From: an uncultured Bacteroidales bacterium
GTDB taxonomy: Bacteria > Bacteroidota > Bacteroidia > Bacteroidales > UBA932
Direction: 5' to 3'
NCBI GenBank assembly: GCA_900318565.1
Contig: ONLD01000012.1
Span: 1-39,293, forward strand
Length of the DNA stretch: 39,293 nucleotides
Numbering within the stretch: position 1 is the first letter of the stretch; every line of letters starts with the position of its first letter. Position numbers and translations under genes: made by a program. Below are positions 18,750-26,202 of this stretch, one piece after another. The notes beneath the pieces are model-generated. The model did no database searches. It worked only from the letters and a program-made list of their open reading frames with translations, and was not told the origin of the DNA.

Positions 18750-19287
18750 CATAGATGATTTCTTCCTTTTCGTCGTCATCTTCATCGCCCTCGTCATCGC
18801 CGTCTTCGTCATCGTCGTCATCATCGTCATCGGAATCCGACAGGCCGAGTCCGGGCAGCTTGCGGTGCTGCTGGGGCAGGTCTTCGAAAGCCACGTAGCC
18901 GTTTTCGAACTCCGCGGGCACGGGACCCTTGGTATCAATGAGCTCGGGAGCGTCCAGGCTTCCGGCTTCTTCGGCCTCAAGGGTGATGTTGACGCTCTTG
19001 CGCGCGGCCACGTCATAGAAATAGACGAACTTCACCACGCCGTCGGCAACTGTCTTGGCTATGGACACCATATCCACGGAGCCTGAGCCTATGTCCTGCA
19101 GGGCATAGCGGGCAAAAACATTGCCCTGGGCGTCGAAAGCTTTGAAGAGTATGGGCTGGTCCACGGTGAATTCGAGGTCTGCGCGAAGGCGCTTGTGGAA
19201 GGTATAGAGGGAATTTGCCCCGTCAAGTTTATATACCCTGTAGAAGCCTTTGATGCCTTCGAGGGTCACTCTGTAAGTGTAAATCAT
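18733..19287 (-). CDS. pRiA4b ORF-3-like protein with acidic tail
   Basis: A 184-residue cytoplasmic protein. The N-terminus (IYTYRVTLEGIKGFYRVYKL ... LYTFHKRLRADLEF) fits the plasmid pRiA4b ORF-3-like (IS1096 TnpR-associated) fold, a small beta-rich domain of unknown function that is common in Bacteroidota chromosomes; I judge this from pattern only. From about residue 150 to the end it is almost wholly acidic, including a run of eight Asp, encoded by repeated GAT/GAC codons (about 18770-18840 on the complementary strand). Such a tail suggests binding to a basic partner or divalent ions, and its DNA is prone to slippage. It heads the run with the LuxR-type regulator, whose start it overlaps. 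Confidence 0.6.
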   Translation of the reverse strand: MIYTYRVTLEGIKGFYRVYKLDGANSLYTFHKRLRADLEFTVDQPILFKAFDAQGNVFARYALQDIGSGSVDMVSIAKTVADGVVKFVYFYDVAARKSVNITLEAEEAGSLDAPELIDTKGPVPAEFENGYVAFEDLPQQHRKLPGLGLSDSDDDDDDDDEDGDDEGDEDDDEKEEIIYDADEA

Positions 19288-19311
19288 AATAGTCTTTTCA
19301 GTTTCAATGTG

Positions 19312-19319
19312 CGAATTTA
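19312..19319 (-). promoter_or_regulatory. possible -7 box of the pRiA4b-like gene
   Basis: TAAATTCG on the minus strand, 7 of 8 matches to TAnnTTTG, 24 bases before the ATG at 19287. No good -33 TTTG is visible. It lies back to back with the yigZ promoter in a 59-bp divergent region. Confidence 0.35.
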
Positions 19320-19331
19320 CGAATAAATCAC

Positions 19332-19339
19332 TAATTTTG
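19332..19339 (+). promoter_or_regulatory. -7 box of yigZ (leaderless arrangement)
   Basis: TAATTTTG, a perfect TAnnTTTG, ending 7 bases before the ATG at 19347. Transcription should start at or just before the ATG. No clear -33 element is seen. Confidence 0.55.
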
Positions 19340-19346
19340 GAGTGTG

Positions 19347-19940
19347 ATGAGCGATATTTATAAAAGTATTTCTTCCAGGGGGGAGGGATTGTTCAAGGAT
19401 AACGGCAGCAGATTCATAGCCCTTGCCTACCCCGTGGAGACCGAAGACGAGGTCCGCGAGATAGTCTCCGGCCTGCGGAAGGAATACCACGACGCGCGGC
19501 ACCACTGCTATGCCTACCGCCTCGGGCCGGGGGGAGAGACCTGGCGCGCTTCCGACGACGGGGAGCCTTCCGGCTCCGCGGGCCGGCCCATCCTCGGGCA
19601 GATAGACTCGGCGGGGCTGAGCGACGTGCTCGTGGTGGTGGTGCGCTACTTCGGAGGCATCAAGCTCGGTATCCCGGGCCTCATCCGCGCCTACAAGACT
19701 TCCACCGCCGACGCCCTCGCGAGCGTGCCCGCCGTGGAGAAAATCGCCGGCAGATGGTACGGCATCAGCTTTTCCTATGAGAATATGCCGCGGGTTATGA
19801 AAGTCCTGAAGGACCTGGACCTGCCGCAGCGTGGCCGGGACTTCGGAGAAAGCTGCTCTCTGGAGGTCCGCGTCAGGGATTCCCTCAAGGAAGTATTTTT
19901 GGAAAGAATAAGTACAATCTGTAAATTTGCAGACTATTAA
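19347..19940 (+). CDS. yigZ: YigZ/IMPACT family protein
   Basis: A 197-residue protein of the UPF0029/IMPACT family. The signature block is intact: HHCYAYRLG, then [15 protein letters not shown], then [13 protein letters not shown] and GLIRAY, all in the N-terminal domain (to about residue 125), followed by the small C-terminal ferredoxin-like domain. Bacterial members have been linked to translation or stress response, but the molecular activity is uncertain. I use the ATG at 19347; a GTG lies directly before it. A perfect -7 box ends only 7 bases upstream. The serC promoter lies within its last 45 bases, so serC can be made independently, although the 14-bp gap also allows read-through. Confidence 0.9.
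   Translation: MSDIYKSISSRGEGLFKDNGSRFIALAYPVETEDEVREIVSGLRKEYHDARHHCYAYRLGPGGETWRASDDGEPSGSAGRPILGQIDSAGLSDVLVVVVRYFGGIKLGIPGLIRAYKTSTADALASVPAVEKIAGRWYGISFSYENMPRVMKVLKDLDLPQRGRDFGESCSLEVRVRDSLKEVFLERISTICKFADY
19898..19929 (+). promoter_or_regulatory. serC promoter inside the yigZ 3' end
   Basis: TTTG (19898-19901), a 20-bp spacer and TAAATTTG (19922-19929): an exact Bacteroidota -33/-7 promoter with ideal spacing. It lies wholly within the end of the yigZ coding region. The leader to the serC ATG (19955) is about 20 bases and A/T-rich, as usual for this phylum. Confidence 0.75.
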
Positions 19941-19954
19941 TAATTAAACACACT

Positions 19955-21028
19955 ATGGCTAAAGTTCACGTATTCAACGCCGGTCCCTGCCTGCTTCCGC
20001 AGGTGGCAATCGACAATTCCATCGAAGCCCTCAAAGATTTTGCGGGCACAGGAGTCTCCCTCATATCCATTTCCCATCGCACCAAGGAGTGGGATGCCGT
20101 TATGGACGAATGCCGCAGTCTCTGGAAGGAACTGCTCCGGATTCCCGAAGACTACGAAGTAGTGTTCCTGGGCGGAGGCGCAAGCCTTCAGTTCCTTTAT
20201 GTGGCTATGAACTTCCTGGAGAAGAAGGCCGGCTACCTCGACACCGGCGTCTGGGCCCACAAAGCCCTCAAGGAAGCCCAGGGGATAGGCGTCGCCGAGG
20301 CCATCGCCTGCTCCAAGGACCGCAACTACTGCTACATTCCCAAGGGCTACGAAATCCCCGCAGACCTTGACTACTTCCATATCACCACGAACAACACCAT
20401 CTACGGCACCGAAATCAAGACCGACATCGACTGCCCCGTGCCCCTCATCGCCGATATGTCTTCGGACATCCTCAGCCGCAGGGTGGACGTCAGCAAGTAC
20501 GCAATGATTTACGGCGGCGCCCAGAAGAATGCAGGCCCTGCCGGCGTGACTTTCGCCATCATCCGCAAGGACGCCCTGGGCAAGGTCAGCCGCTACATCC
20601 CCACGATGCTCGACTACCGCACCCACATCGACAAGCTATCGATGTTCAACACCCCTCCCGTGTTCCCCATCTTCGTGATGAACGAGACGCTCAAGTGGCT
20701 CAAGGGCATAGGCGGCATCGACGCCATCCACGCCATCGACGAGAAGAAGGCCTCCACCCTCTATGCCGAAATCGACCGCAACAGCCTGTTCCGCGGCACC
20801 GCCGACAAGGAAGACCGCTCGATTATGAACGTCTGCTTCGTGATGGCAGAAGGCCGTGAGGACCTGCAGGACGAATTCCTCAGCTTCGCCAAGAGCCGCG
20901 GTATGATAGGCATCAAAGGCCACCGCAGCGTCGGCGGCTTCCGCGCCTCCCTCTACAACGCCTGCACCCAGGAAGACGTGGATGCACTTGTCAGCTGTAT
21001 GCAAGAATTTGAGAAAATGCACATTTAA
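19955..21028 (+). CDS. serC: phosphoserine aminotransferase
   Basis: SerC (357 residues) converts 3-phosphohydroxypyruvate and glutamate to O-phosphoserine, the second step of serine synthesis; it can also act in pyridoxal phosphate formation. It is a class V PLP aminotransferase. The start ([12 protein letters not shown]) matches the family, the phosphate-binding GGGASLQF lies near residue 70, and the PLP lysine is Lys191 in [12 protein letters not shown]. Length is normal. serA follows after 5 bp, giving the usual serCA pair. Its own perfect promoter is in the preceding gene. Confidence 0.97.
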   Translation: MAKVHVFNAGPCLLPQVAIDNSIEALKDFAGTGVSLISISHRTKEWDAVMDECRSLWKELLRIPEDYEVVFLGGGASLQFLYVAMNFLEKKAGYLDTGVWAHKALKEAQGIGVAEAIACSKDRNYCYIPKGYEIPADLDYFHITTNNTIYGTEIKTDIDCPVPLIADMSSDILSRRVDVSKYAMIYGGAQKNAGPAGVTFAIIRKDALGKVSRYIPTMLDYRTHIDKLSMFNTPPVFPIFVMNETLKWLKGIGGIDAIHAIDEKKASTLYAEIDRNSLFRGTADKEDRSIMNVCFVMAEGREDLQDEFLSFAKSRGMIGIKGHRSVGGFRASLYNACTQEDVDALVSCMQEFEKMHI

Positions 21029-21033
21029 ACGAT

Positions 21034-21954
21034 ATGAAAGTACTTGTAGCGACCCAGAAACCTTTTGCCGCAGCTGCTGTGCGCGGCATCAAGGACATCC
21101 TCGAAGCGGCCGGCCACAGCGTCGAGCTGCTCGAAAAATATGAATCACAGGCCGATCTGATCGCCGCCGTCGCTTCGACCCAGGCCCTCATCGTGCGCTC
21201 CGACAAAGTCACCGCCGAAGTCATAGCCGCCGCCCCCGCCCTCAAGATAGTCGTGCGCGCAGGAGCAGGCTACGACAATGTCGATCTCGCCGCGGCAAGC
21301 GGGCGCGGCATCGTGGTGATGAACACCCCCGGCCAGAACTCCAACGCCGTCGCCGAACTTGCCATAGCGATGATGATATTTATGGCCCGCACCCAGTTCA
21401 CCCCCGCCACCGGCAGCGAAATCTCCGGCAAGACCATCGGCATCCAGGCATTCGGCAACGTGGGCCGTCTGGTGGGCGCCAAGGCCAAGGCCCTCGGTAT
21501 GAAAGTCAAGGCCATCGATCCCTTCCTCAAGCCCGAGCAGATCGTCGACGGCGGCGCCGAGCCCGCAGAGAGCCTGGAAGAGCTGTACGCCACATCCGAC
21601 TATGTCAGCATCCACATCCCCGCCACGCCCCAGACCATAGGCAGCATAGGCTATGACCTCGTCTCGAGTATGCCCAAGGGCGCGACCCTGGTCAACACCG
21701 CCCGCAAGGAAGTCATCGACGAAGAAGGCCTCCTCAAAGCCCTCGAAGAGCGTCCGGACCTTAAATACATCACCGACGTCGCCCCCGACAACTACGCCCT
21801 CCTGCAGGAGAAGTGCGGCCTGCGCGTGTTCGCAACGCCCAAAAAGATGGGCGCCCAGACCGCGGAAGCCAACGTCAACGCAGGCCTGGCGGCAGCCCGC
21901 CAGATTGTGGACTACTTTGCCACGGGCAACGTCCGCTTCCAGGTAAATAAATAG
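21034..21954 (+). CDS. serA: D-3-phosphoglycerate dehydrogenase, short form
   Basis: SerA (306 residues) oxidises 3-phosphoglycerate with NAD to start serine synthesis. It is the short form without a C-terminal ACT domain, so serine feedback through ACT is not expected. The Rossmann motif is IGIQAFGNVGRLVG near residue 140, the active-site Arg is in VNTARKE and the acidic partner is near ITDVAPD. Where many 2-hydroxyacid dehydrogenases have the catalytic His (pattern H-I/L-G-A/G), this protein has ATPKKMGAQTAEA, with Lys; I recall the same segment in other Bacteroidota SerA proteins, so it is a clade trait and not a defect. The stop TAG shares one base with the GTG start of the TonB receptor gene. 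Confidence 0.93.
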   Translation: MKVLVATQKPFAAAAVRGIKDILEAAGHSVELLEKYESQADLIAAVASTQALIVRSDKVTAEVIAAAPALKIVVRAGAGYDNVDLAAASGRGIVVMNTPGQNSNAVAELAIAMMIFMARTQFTPATGSEISGKTIGIQAFGNVGRLVGAKAKALGMKVKAIDPFLKPEQIVDGGAEPAESLEELYATSDYVSIHIPATPQTIGSIGYDLVSSMPKGATLVNTARKEVIDEEGLLKALEERPDLKYITDVAPDNYALLQEKCGLRVFATPKKMGAQTAEANVNAGLAAARQIVDYFATGNVRFQVNK

Positions 21955-24104
21955 TGTTCAACAAGATACAGTATTTAGCTCTATTTGCGGCCGCCATTTT
22001 AGCGGCCGCAAATGTGTCAGCACAGGAGGTCGAGCAGCACGACACGCTCAACACATCCTACGTGACCGCAGTCAAGGAGAAGATGCGCAACACCACCCAG
22101 ACGGGCCTGACCAGGCTCGACGGCGACAAACTGCGCAGCGGCGTGGCCGTGTTCGGCACGCCCGACATCATCAAGAGCCTTCAGATGCTGCCCGGCGTGG
22201 CGGCCGGCAACGAACTTATGTCCGGCCTGTACGTGCACGGCGGCGACGGCAACGACAACCTTTTCCTGCTCGACGGCGTGCCCCTCTACAACATCAGCCA
22301 CTTCGGAGGCTTCTTCTCCAGCTTCAACACAGACGTGGTGGACAATCTGGATTTCTACAAGAGCGGCTTCCCCGCCCGATACGGCGGCCGCCTGTCGTCG
22401 GTCGTGGACGTGGAGACCAGCGAGGGCAATATGAATGAATACCACGGCAACGTGTCCCTGGGCCTCATAGACGGGCGTATCCAGGTCGAAGGCCCCATAA
22501 TCAAGGACAGGACCTCGTTCAACGTGGGCCTGCGGCGTTCGTGGATGGATGTCGTCACCGTCCCCGCCATAGCGTATGCCAACTGGCGCAACGGCGGCAG
22601 CCCCAAGGTGAACGGCGGCTACGCGATGTGGGACCTCAACGGCCGCATCACGCACCGCTTCAGTCCCAAGAGCAAGCTGAACGCCAATTTCTACTGGGGC
22701 AGCGACGACCTGAAAGCCGGCCTGGACGAGGACAGCGACGTGTACGTGGATATGAGCACCCGCACTACCTGGGGCTCGCTTGCGGCATCCGTGAACTGGG
22801 AATACCAGTATGCAAAGAAGCTCAAGGGCAAGCTCCTGGGCTACTACAGCAGGAGCGGATCCGACGTGGGCTACACCTTCGAAGTGGGCAGCCGCGACGA
22901 TAGCGGAGCCCTTTCGAGCCTGTTTATGGACGACGACAACACCTGCGCCGTCAGGGACGCCGGCATCAAGTACGACTTCGACTGGTATCCCGACAGCTTC
23001 CAGCACGTGCGCTTCGGAGCGTCGGCGGTGTACCACCATTACAATACCTCGCGCGCCTATGAGCAGCGCAACGCCCTTCTCGGGGCGGCGGACGGCGAGG
23101 CGGCTCCAGAACCCGAGGTCAACAAGGGAGGCGACGGCAAGAAATACGACGCTTTCGAGCCCGCCCTCTATGCGGAAGACGAGATTTTCATCGCCTACAA
23201 CCTGACCCTAAACGCCGGCCTGCGCCTTTCGATGTTCACTTCCTCAGGCAGCACCTGGCTGAACCCGGAGCCCAGAGCCGCGCTCAAGTGGATGATTGCC
23301 AAAAACTTCTGCACGAAGCTCTCCTACACCCGTATGAGCCAGTACGCACATCTGGTGTCGGCAATGTACATCGAGCTTCCGACCAACAGCTGGATGCCCT
23401 CCACGCCGGGAGCGCCGCCGATGATTTCCGACCAGATAGCCGGCGGATTCTATTTCACTCCGGACCACTTCCGTTTCAACATCGAGGGTTGGTACAAGAC
23501 GATGGACGGCCTGCTCTCCTACAACGGAGCAAATGCCTTCTACCCGCCCCTGGTCAACTGGGAGACCTCTTTCACCTCCGGCAAGGGCAAGTCCTGGGGC
23601 GCCGAATTCGAGGCCAGCTACGAGACTCCGAAGCTGGAGCTCTCGGCCTACTATACCCTCTGCTGGACCTGGAGGCAGTTCGAGGCCTACTACCCTTTCC
23701 CCTTCCCTGACCGCAACGACAACCGCCACAAAATCAACCTGGTGGGCACCTGGCGGCCCGGCAAGCACTGGAGCCTGTATTTCAACTGGAACTACCACAC
23801 CGGCAACCGCATCACCTTGCCCAGCCACGTGATTTATTTCGAGAAAGGCAGCTCCTCGATGCTCTATCAGGCCCCCTACAACAGCAAACTTCCCGACTAC
23901 CACCGCCTCGACGTGGGCGTGGACTTCAAGACGCAGGTTTGGAACGGCAAGACCCTGGGATTCAACCTGAGCATCTACAATGTGTACAACCACCTGAACG
24001 CCTCGTTCGCGATGCTCGAGACCGACGCCAATGGTGAATATATAGGTATGGCTTACGGCCTCGTGCCGATTATCCCGACGCTGAGCGCGTCACTGAAATT
24101 CTAA
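21954..24104 (+). CDS. TonB-dependent outer-membrane receptor
   Basis: A 716-residue outer-membrane beta-barrel receptor. From the GTG start (which overlaps the serA stop) there is a signal peptide ending ANVSAQ, then a plug domain (about 60-190; GLYVHGGDGNDNLFLLDGVP, FYKSGFPARYGGRLSSVVDV) and a barrel ending in a terminal Phe (LSASLKF), the usual outer-membrane insertion signal. No N-terminal CarboxypepD_reg domain is present, which with the short length marks it off from SusC. It is followed after 5 bp by a DUF4249 lipoprotein gene, its usual partner in Bacteroidota. The ligand is unknown; the arginase downstream could hint at arginine or a peptide, but this is weak. The signal-peptide region contains a 12-bp perfect inverted repeat. 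Confidence 0.9.
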   Translation: MFNKIQYLALFAAAILAAANVSAQEVEQHDTLNTSYVTAVKEKMRNTTQTGLTRLDGDKLRSGVAVFGTPDIIKSLQMLPGVAAGNELMSGLYVHGGDGNDNLFLLDGVPLYNISHFGGFFSSFNTDVVDNLDFYKSGFPARYGGRLSSVVDVETSEGNMNEYHGNVSLGLIDGRIQVEGPIIKDRTSFNVGLRRSWMDVVTVPAIAYANWRNGGSPKVNGGYAMWDLNGRITHRFSPKSKLNANFYWGSDDLKAGLDEDSDVYVDMSTRTTWGSLAASVNWEYQYAKKLKGKLLGYYSRSGSDVGYTFEVGSRDDSGALSSLFMDDDNTCAVRDAGIKYDFDWYPDSFQHVRFGASAVYHHYNTSRAYEQRNALLGAADGEAAPEPEVNKGGDGKKYDAFEPALYAEDEIFIAYNLTLNAGLRLSMFTSSGSTWLNPEPRAALKWMIAKNFCTKLSYTRMSQYAHLVSAMYIELPTNSWMPSTPGAPPMISDQIAGGFYFTPDHFRFNIEGWYKTMDGLLSYNGANAFYPPLVNWETSFTSGKGKSWGAEFEASYETPKLELSAYYTLCWTWRQFEAYYPFPFPDRNDNRHKINLVGTWRPGKHWSLYFNWNYHTGNRITLPSHVIYFEKGSSSMLYQAPYNSKLPDYHRLDVGVDFKTQVWNGKTLGFNLSIYNVYNHLNASFAMLETDANGEYIGMAYGLVPIIPTLSASLKF
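21983..22013 (+). promoter_or_regulatory. 12-bp perfect stem-loop at the start of the TonB receptor gene
   Basis: Left arm 21983-21994 (ATTTGCGGCCGC) and right arm 22002-22013 are exact reverse complements, with a 7-base loop (CATTTTA). It lies 29 bases after the GTG start and encodes Ala-Ala-Ala twice in the signal peptide. In mRNA it would be a very stable hairpin between serA and the bulk of the receptor gene, able to hinder transcription or ribosomes. It contains two GCGGCCGC octamers. A regulatory role is inference. Confidence 0.55.
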
Positions 24105-24109
24105 GGCGT

Positions 24110-25327
24110 ATGAAGACTCTGAGAATAAGCATATTGACCCTGTTCGCAGCGGCCCTGTGCGCCTGCGAGATTCCCTTCGCGCTGGACAATGTGTCCGACC
24201 CGGTGCTGTATGTGCAGTACCTGCCGCTTTCCGGCGAAGAATCCACGGGGATGCGGATTTCCTACGCCGACCCCGCCTTCGGCAAGGACTCAGGAAAGCG
24301 CTACTCCGTCAGCGCGGATGAAGTGTCGCTGAGCGTCAACGGCACTTTGGTTTCCGTGCCCCGGGAGACCGTGGAGCACGACGGCAGCCAGACCACCCTG
24401 TACCCCGGTATGCGCTTCTCCCCAAGAGACCGAGTACGGCTGGAAGTCAGAGGCCGGGGGCTGAAAAGCGCGTGGGGAGAGACCACGGTGCCCGAAAGCC
24501 CGGCGATAGAGAGCGTCAGCCTGGAAAAAGTTACGCGCGACTCTTCGGATGCCACCAAGGTGATTCTGAAGCTGAAGGACGCGGTCGCGGACGGAGAATA
24601 CTACGGCCTCAAGACCGCCATCCGCTCCACAACGGTGACCCTCACAACCCCCAAGATGCCCGACCTGCCGCCCTTCCCTATGCCGTTTGCCGACTATCCC
24701 GGCCTGCCCGTGCAGCTGGACACCACTGAATACACCTACTACACGACCGCAGGGCAGATTGCAAGCACGGCCGACATCTACAACCTCGACCTCGACGGCT
24801 TTGCCAGCATCAGTTTTGAGAACGGTTTCATTTCGGGCGGTCTCTTCCGCGGACAGCCTATGATGCTGCTTAGCTCCCGCCAGTTCGACGGGGCGCAGTA
24901 CAGTTTCTACGTAAATTCCTTCGATTCCTTCAACTGGAGCGATATGGATTTCGGTTCCGGCGGCCCCGGCACTCCCGGGGAGACTCCGGAAGAGCCGGGC
25001 GATGAGCCCCCGGCAGAGGAGCCTGAAGAGCCGGACGACGGTACCGTCAAGACCATCATCTACTATAAGCAGGAGATAAGGCTGGAAGTGTACCGCCTCA
25101 GCGAGGAACTATACAACTACTGCAAGGCCCAGTACCTCGGGACCTTCAACATACTTTCGAATTTCGGCGTGACTCCGCCCAACTTCACATATACCAACAT
25201 CCACGACGGCATAGGTATAGTGGGCGGCATATCCGAAGCCTGCAGCGATTGGTTCACCCTCCCGGACAGCATTATAGAAATCAGTCCCGAGGATCTGCTC
25301 AAACAAAACGTAAAACCGGGACAATGA
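24110..25327 (+). CDS. DUF4249 family lipoprotein
   Basis: A 405-residue lipoprotein (signal sequence with lipobox CAC, Cys19) of the DUF4249 type: an N-terminal pattern CEIPFALDNVSDPVLYVQYL, beta-rich domains and a C-terminal region typical of TonB-receptor partners. Around residues 284-310 there is an acidic Pro/Glu-rich linker (GETPEEPGDEPPAEEPEEPDD as pattern) that probably separates two domains. The protein should sit at the outer membrane with the TonB-dependent receptor 5 bp upstream and help capture its ligand. It overlaps the arginase start by an ATGA junction, so the three genes are translated together. The DUF4249 call rests on the N-terminal pattern and the context. Confidence 0.78.
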   Translation: MKTLRISILTLFAAALCACEIPFALDNVSDPVLYVQYLPLSGEESTGMRISYADPAFGKDSGKRYSVSADEVSLSVNGTLVSVPRETVEHDGSQTTLYPGMRFSPRDRVRLEVRGRGLKSAWGETTVPESPAIESVSLEKVTRDSSDATKVILKLKDAVADGEYYGLKTAIRSTTVTLTTPKMPDLPPFPMPFADYPGLPVQLDTTEYTYYTTAGQIASTADIYNLDLDGFASISFENGFISGGLFRGQPMMLLSSRQFDGAQYSFYVNSFDSFNWSDMDFGSGGPGTPGETPEEPGDEPPAEEPEEPDDGTVKTIIYYKQEIRLEVYRLSEELYNYCKAQYLGTFNILSNFGVTPPNFTYTNIHDGIGIVGGISEACSDWFTLPDSIIEISPEDLLKQNVKPGQ

Positions 25328-26202
25328 AAAAAAAAGTCTGTTTGCTGGGGGTTTACTACGGCTCAGCCGGAAAGATTGAAGGTGCGGACAAAGGCGCGGA
25401 GACAATCGTGAATGCATTCAAGGCGGACACTCGTCTTTCTTACGGCGGATACATCCGTTCCACGCTTCCGGAAGGGCGCTTCCGGGGGCTCAAGAATCTC
25501 AGGCAAGTAATGGACGTTGCTGTCAAGTCACGCGAACTTTGCAGGCATTCTCTTGACAACGGGGATATTCCTTTCGTAATCGGAGGCGACCATTCGAGCG
25601 TGATGGGCAACATTTCCGCTGCCTGTGCAAAGTGGGGGCCGGAGGCTTTCGGGGTTTTGTACCTGGATGCCCACTGCGATATCAACACCCCCGAAACGTC
25701 TCCCAGCGGGAATCTCCACGGAATGTCATTAGCGGCCCTGATGGGTCTCGGAGATGAGGCTATGTGTTCGGTGGCTGAGCCTCACATTATACCAGCCAAC
25801 GTGCTGTTCACGGGGGTCCGCAGCATTGACCCCGGAGAGGCGGAGATAATCAGACGATACGGAATTCCGACGATACCGGCCAGCCGGATACGTGTTGAAG
25901 GAGTACCCCGCACGCTCGAGAGAATAGCCGGCTTCATTCGGGAAAAAGGGATAAAACACCTCCACTTAAGTGTCGATCTGGATGTCCTCGATCCGTCCCT
26001 TGTGCCCGGCACCGGAGTACCTGAAAAAGACGGACTGTTCGAAAATGAGTTTTTTTCGATACTGCGTTTCGTAAGCGGACTCGACATTCTTTCTTCCCTG
26101 GACCTCGTGGAATATATTCCGTCCCTGGACCGGGACGGGTTCACCCAAAATATCTGCGGGAAGGTTATGGAGACCGCTCTTGAATCGCTTATATCTTTAT
26201 GA
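25324..26202 (+). CDS. arginase-family ureohydrolase
   Basis: A 292-residue cytoplasmic ureohydrolase, most probably arginase (arginine to ornithine and urea). I start it at the ATG at 25324, which overlaps the DUF4249 stop (ATGA); an upstream extension in the same frame would lie inside that gene. All manganese ligands are present: His90 (GGDHS), Asp115, His117 and Asp119 (DAHCDIN), Asp218 and Asp220 (SVDLDVLDP). The substrate loop NTPETSPSGNLHGM matches arginase better than agmatinase or formimidoylglutamase. The Cys inside DAHCD is unusual but not a ligand. Placed after a TonB receptor pair, it may act on an imported amino acid or be coincidental. Its 3' end overlaps the convergent amylase gene by 14 bp. 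Confidence 0.85.
   Translation: MKKKVCLLGVYYGSAGKIEGADKGAETIVNAFKADTRLSYGGYIRSTLPEGRFRGLKNLRQVMDVAVKSRELCRHSLDNGDIPFVIGGDHSSVMGNISAACAKWGPEAFGVLYLDAHCDINTPETSPSGNLHGMSLAALMGLGDEAMCSVAEPHIIPANVLFTGVRSIDPGEAEIIRRYGIPTIPASRIRVEGVPRTLERIAGFIREKGIKHLHLSVDLDVLDPSLVPGTGVPEKDGLFENEFFSILRFVSGLDILSSLDLVEYIPSLDRDGFTQNICGKVMETALESLISL

Noticed and set aside
21034..21954. SerA inactive because the catalytic His is replaced by Lys
   Set aside because: I recall the same ATPKKMGAQT segment in SerA of other Bacteroidota, and all else is intact, so this is a clade trait.
22017..23993. Minus-strand frames opposite the TonB receptor gene
   Set aside because: Composition is Val, Ala and His-rich without domains, and the plus strand encodes a clear receptor.
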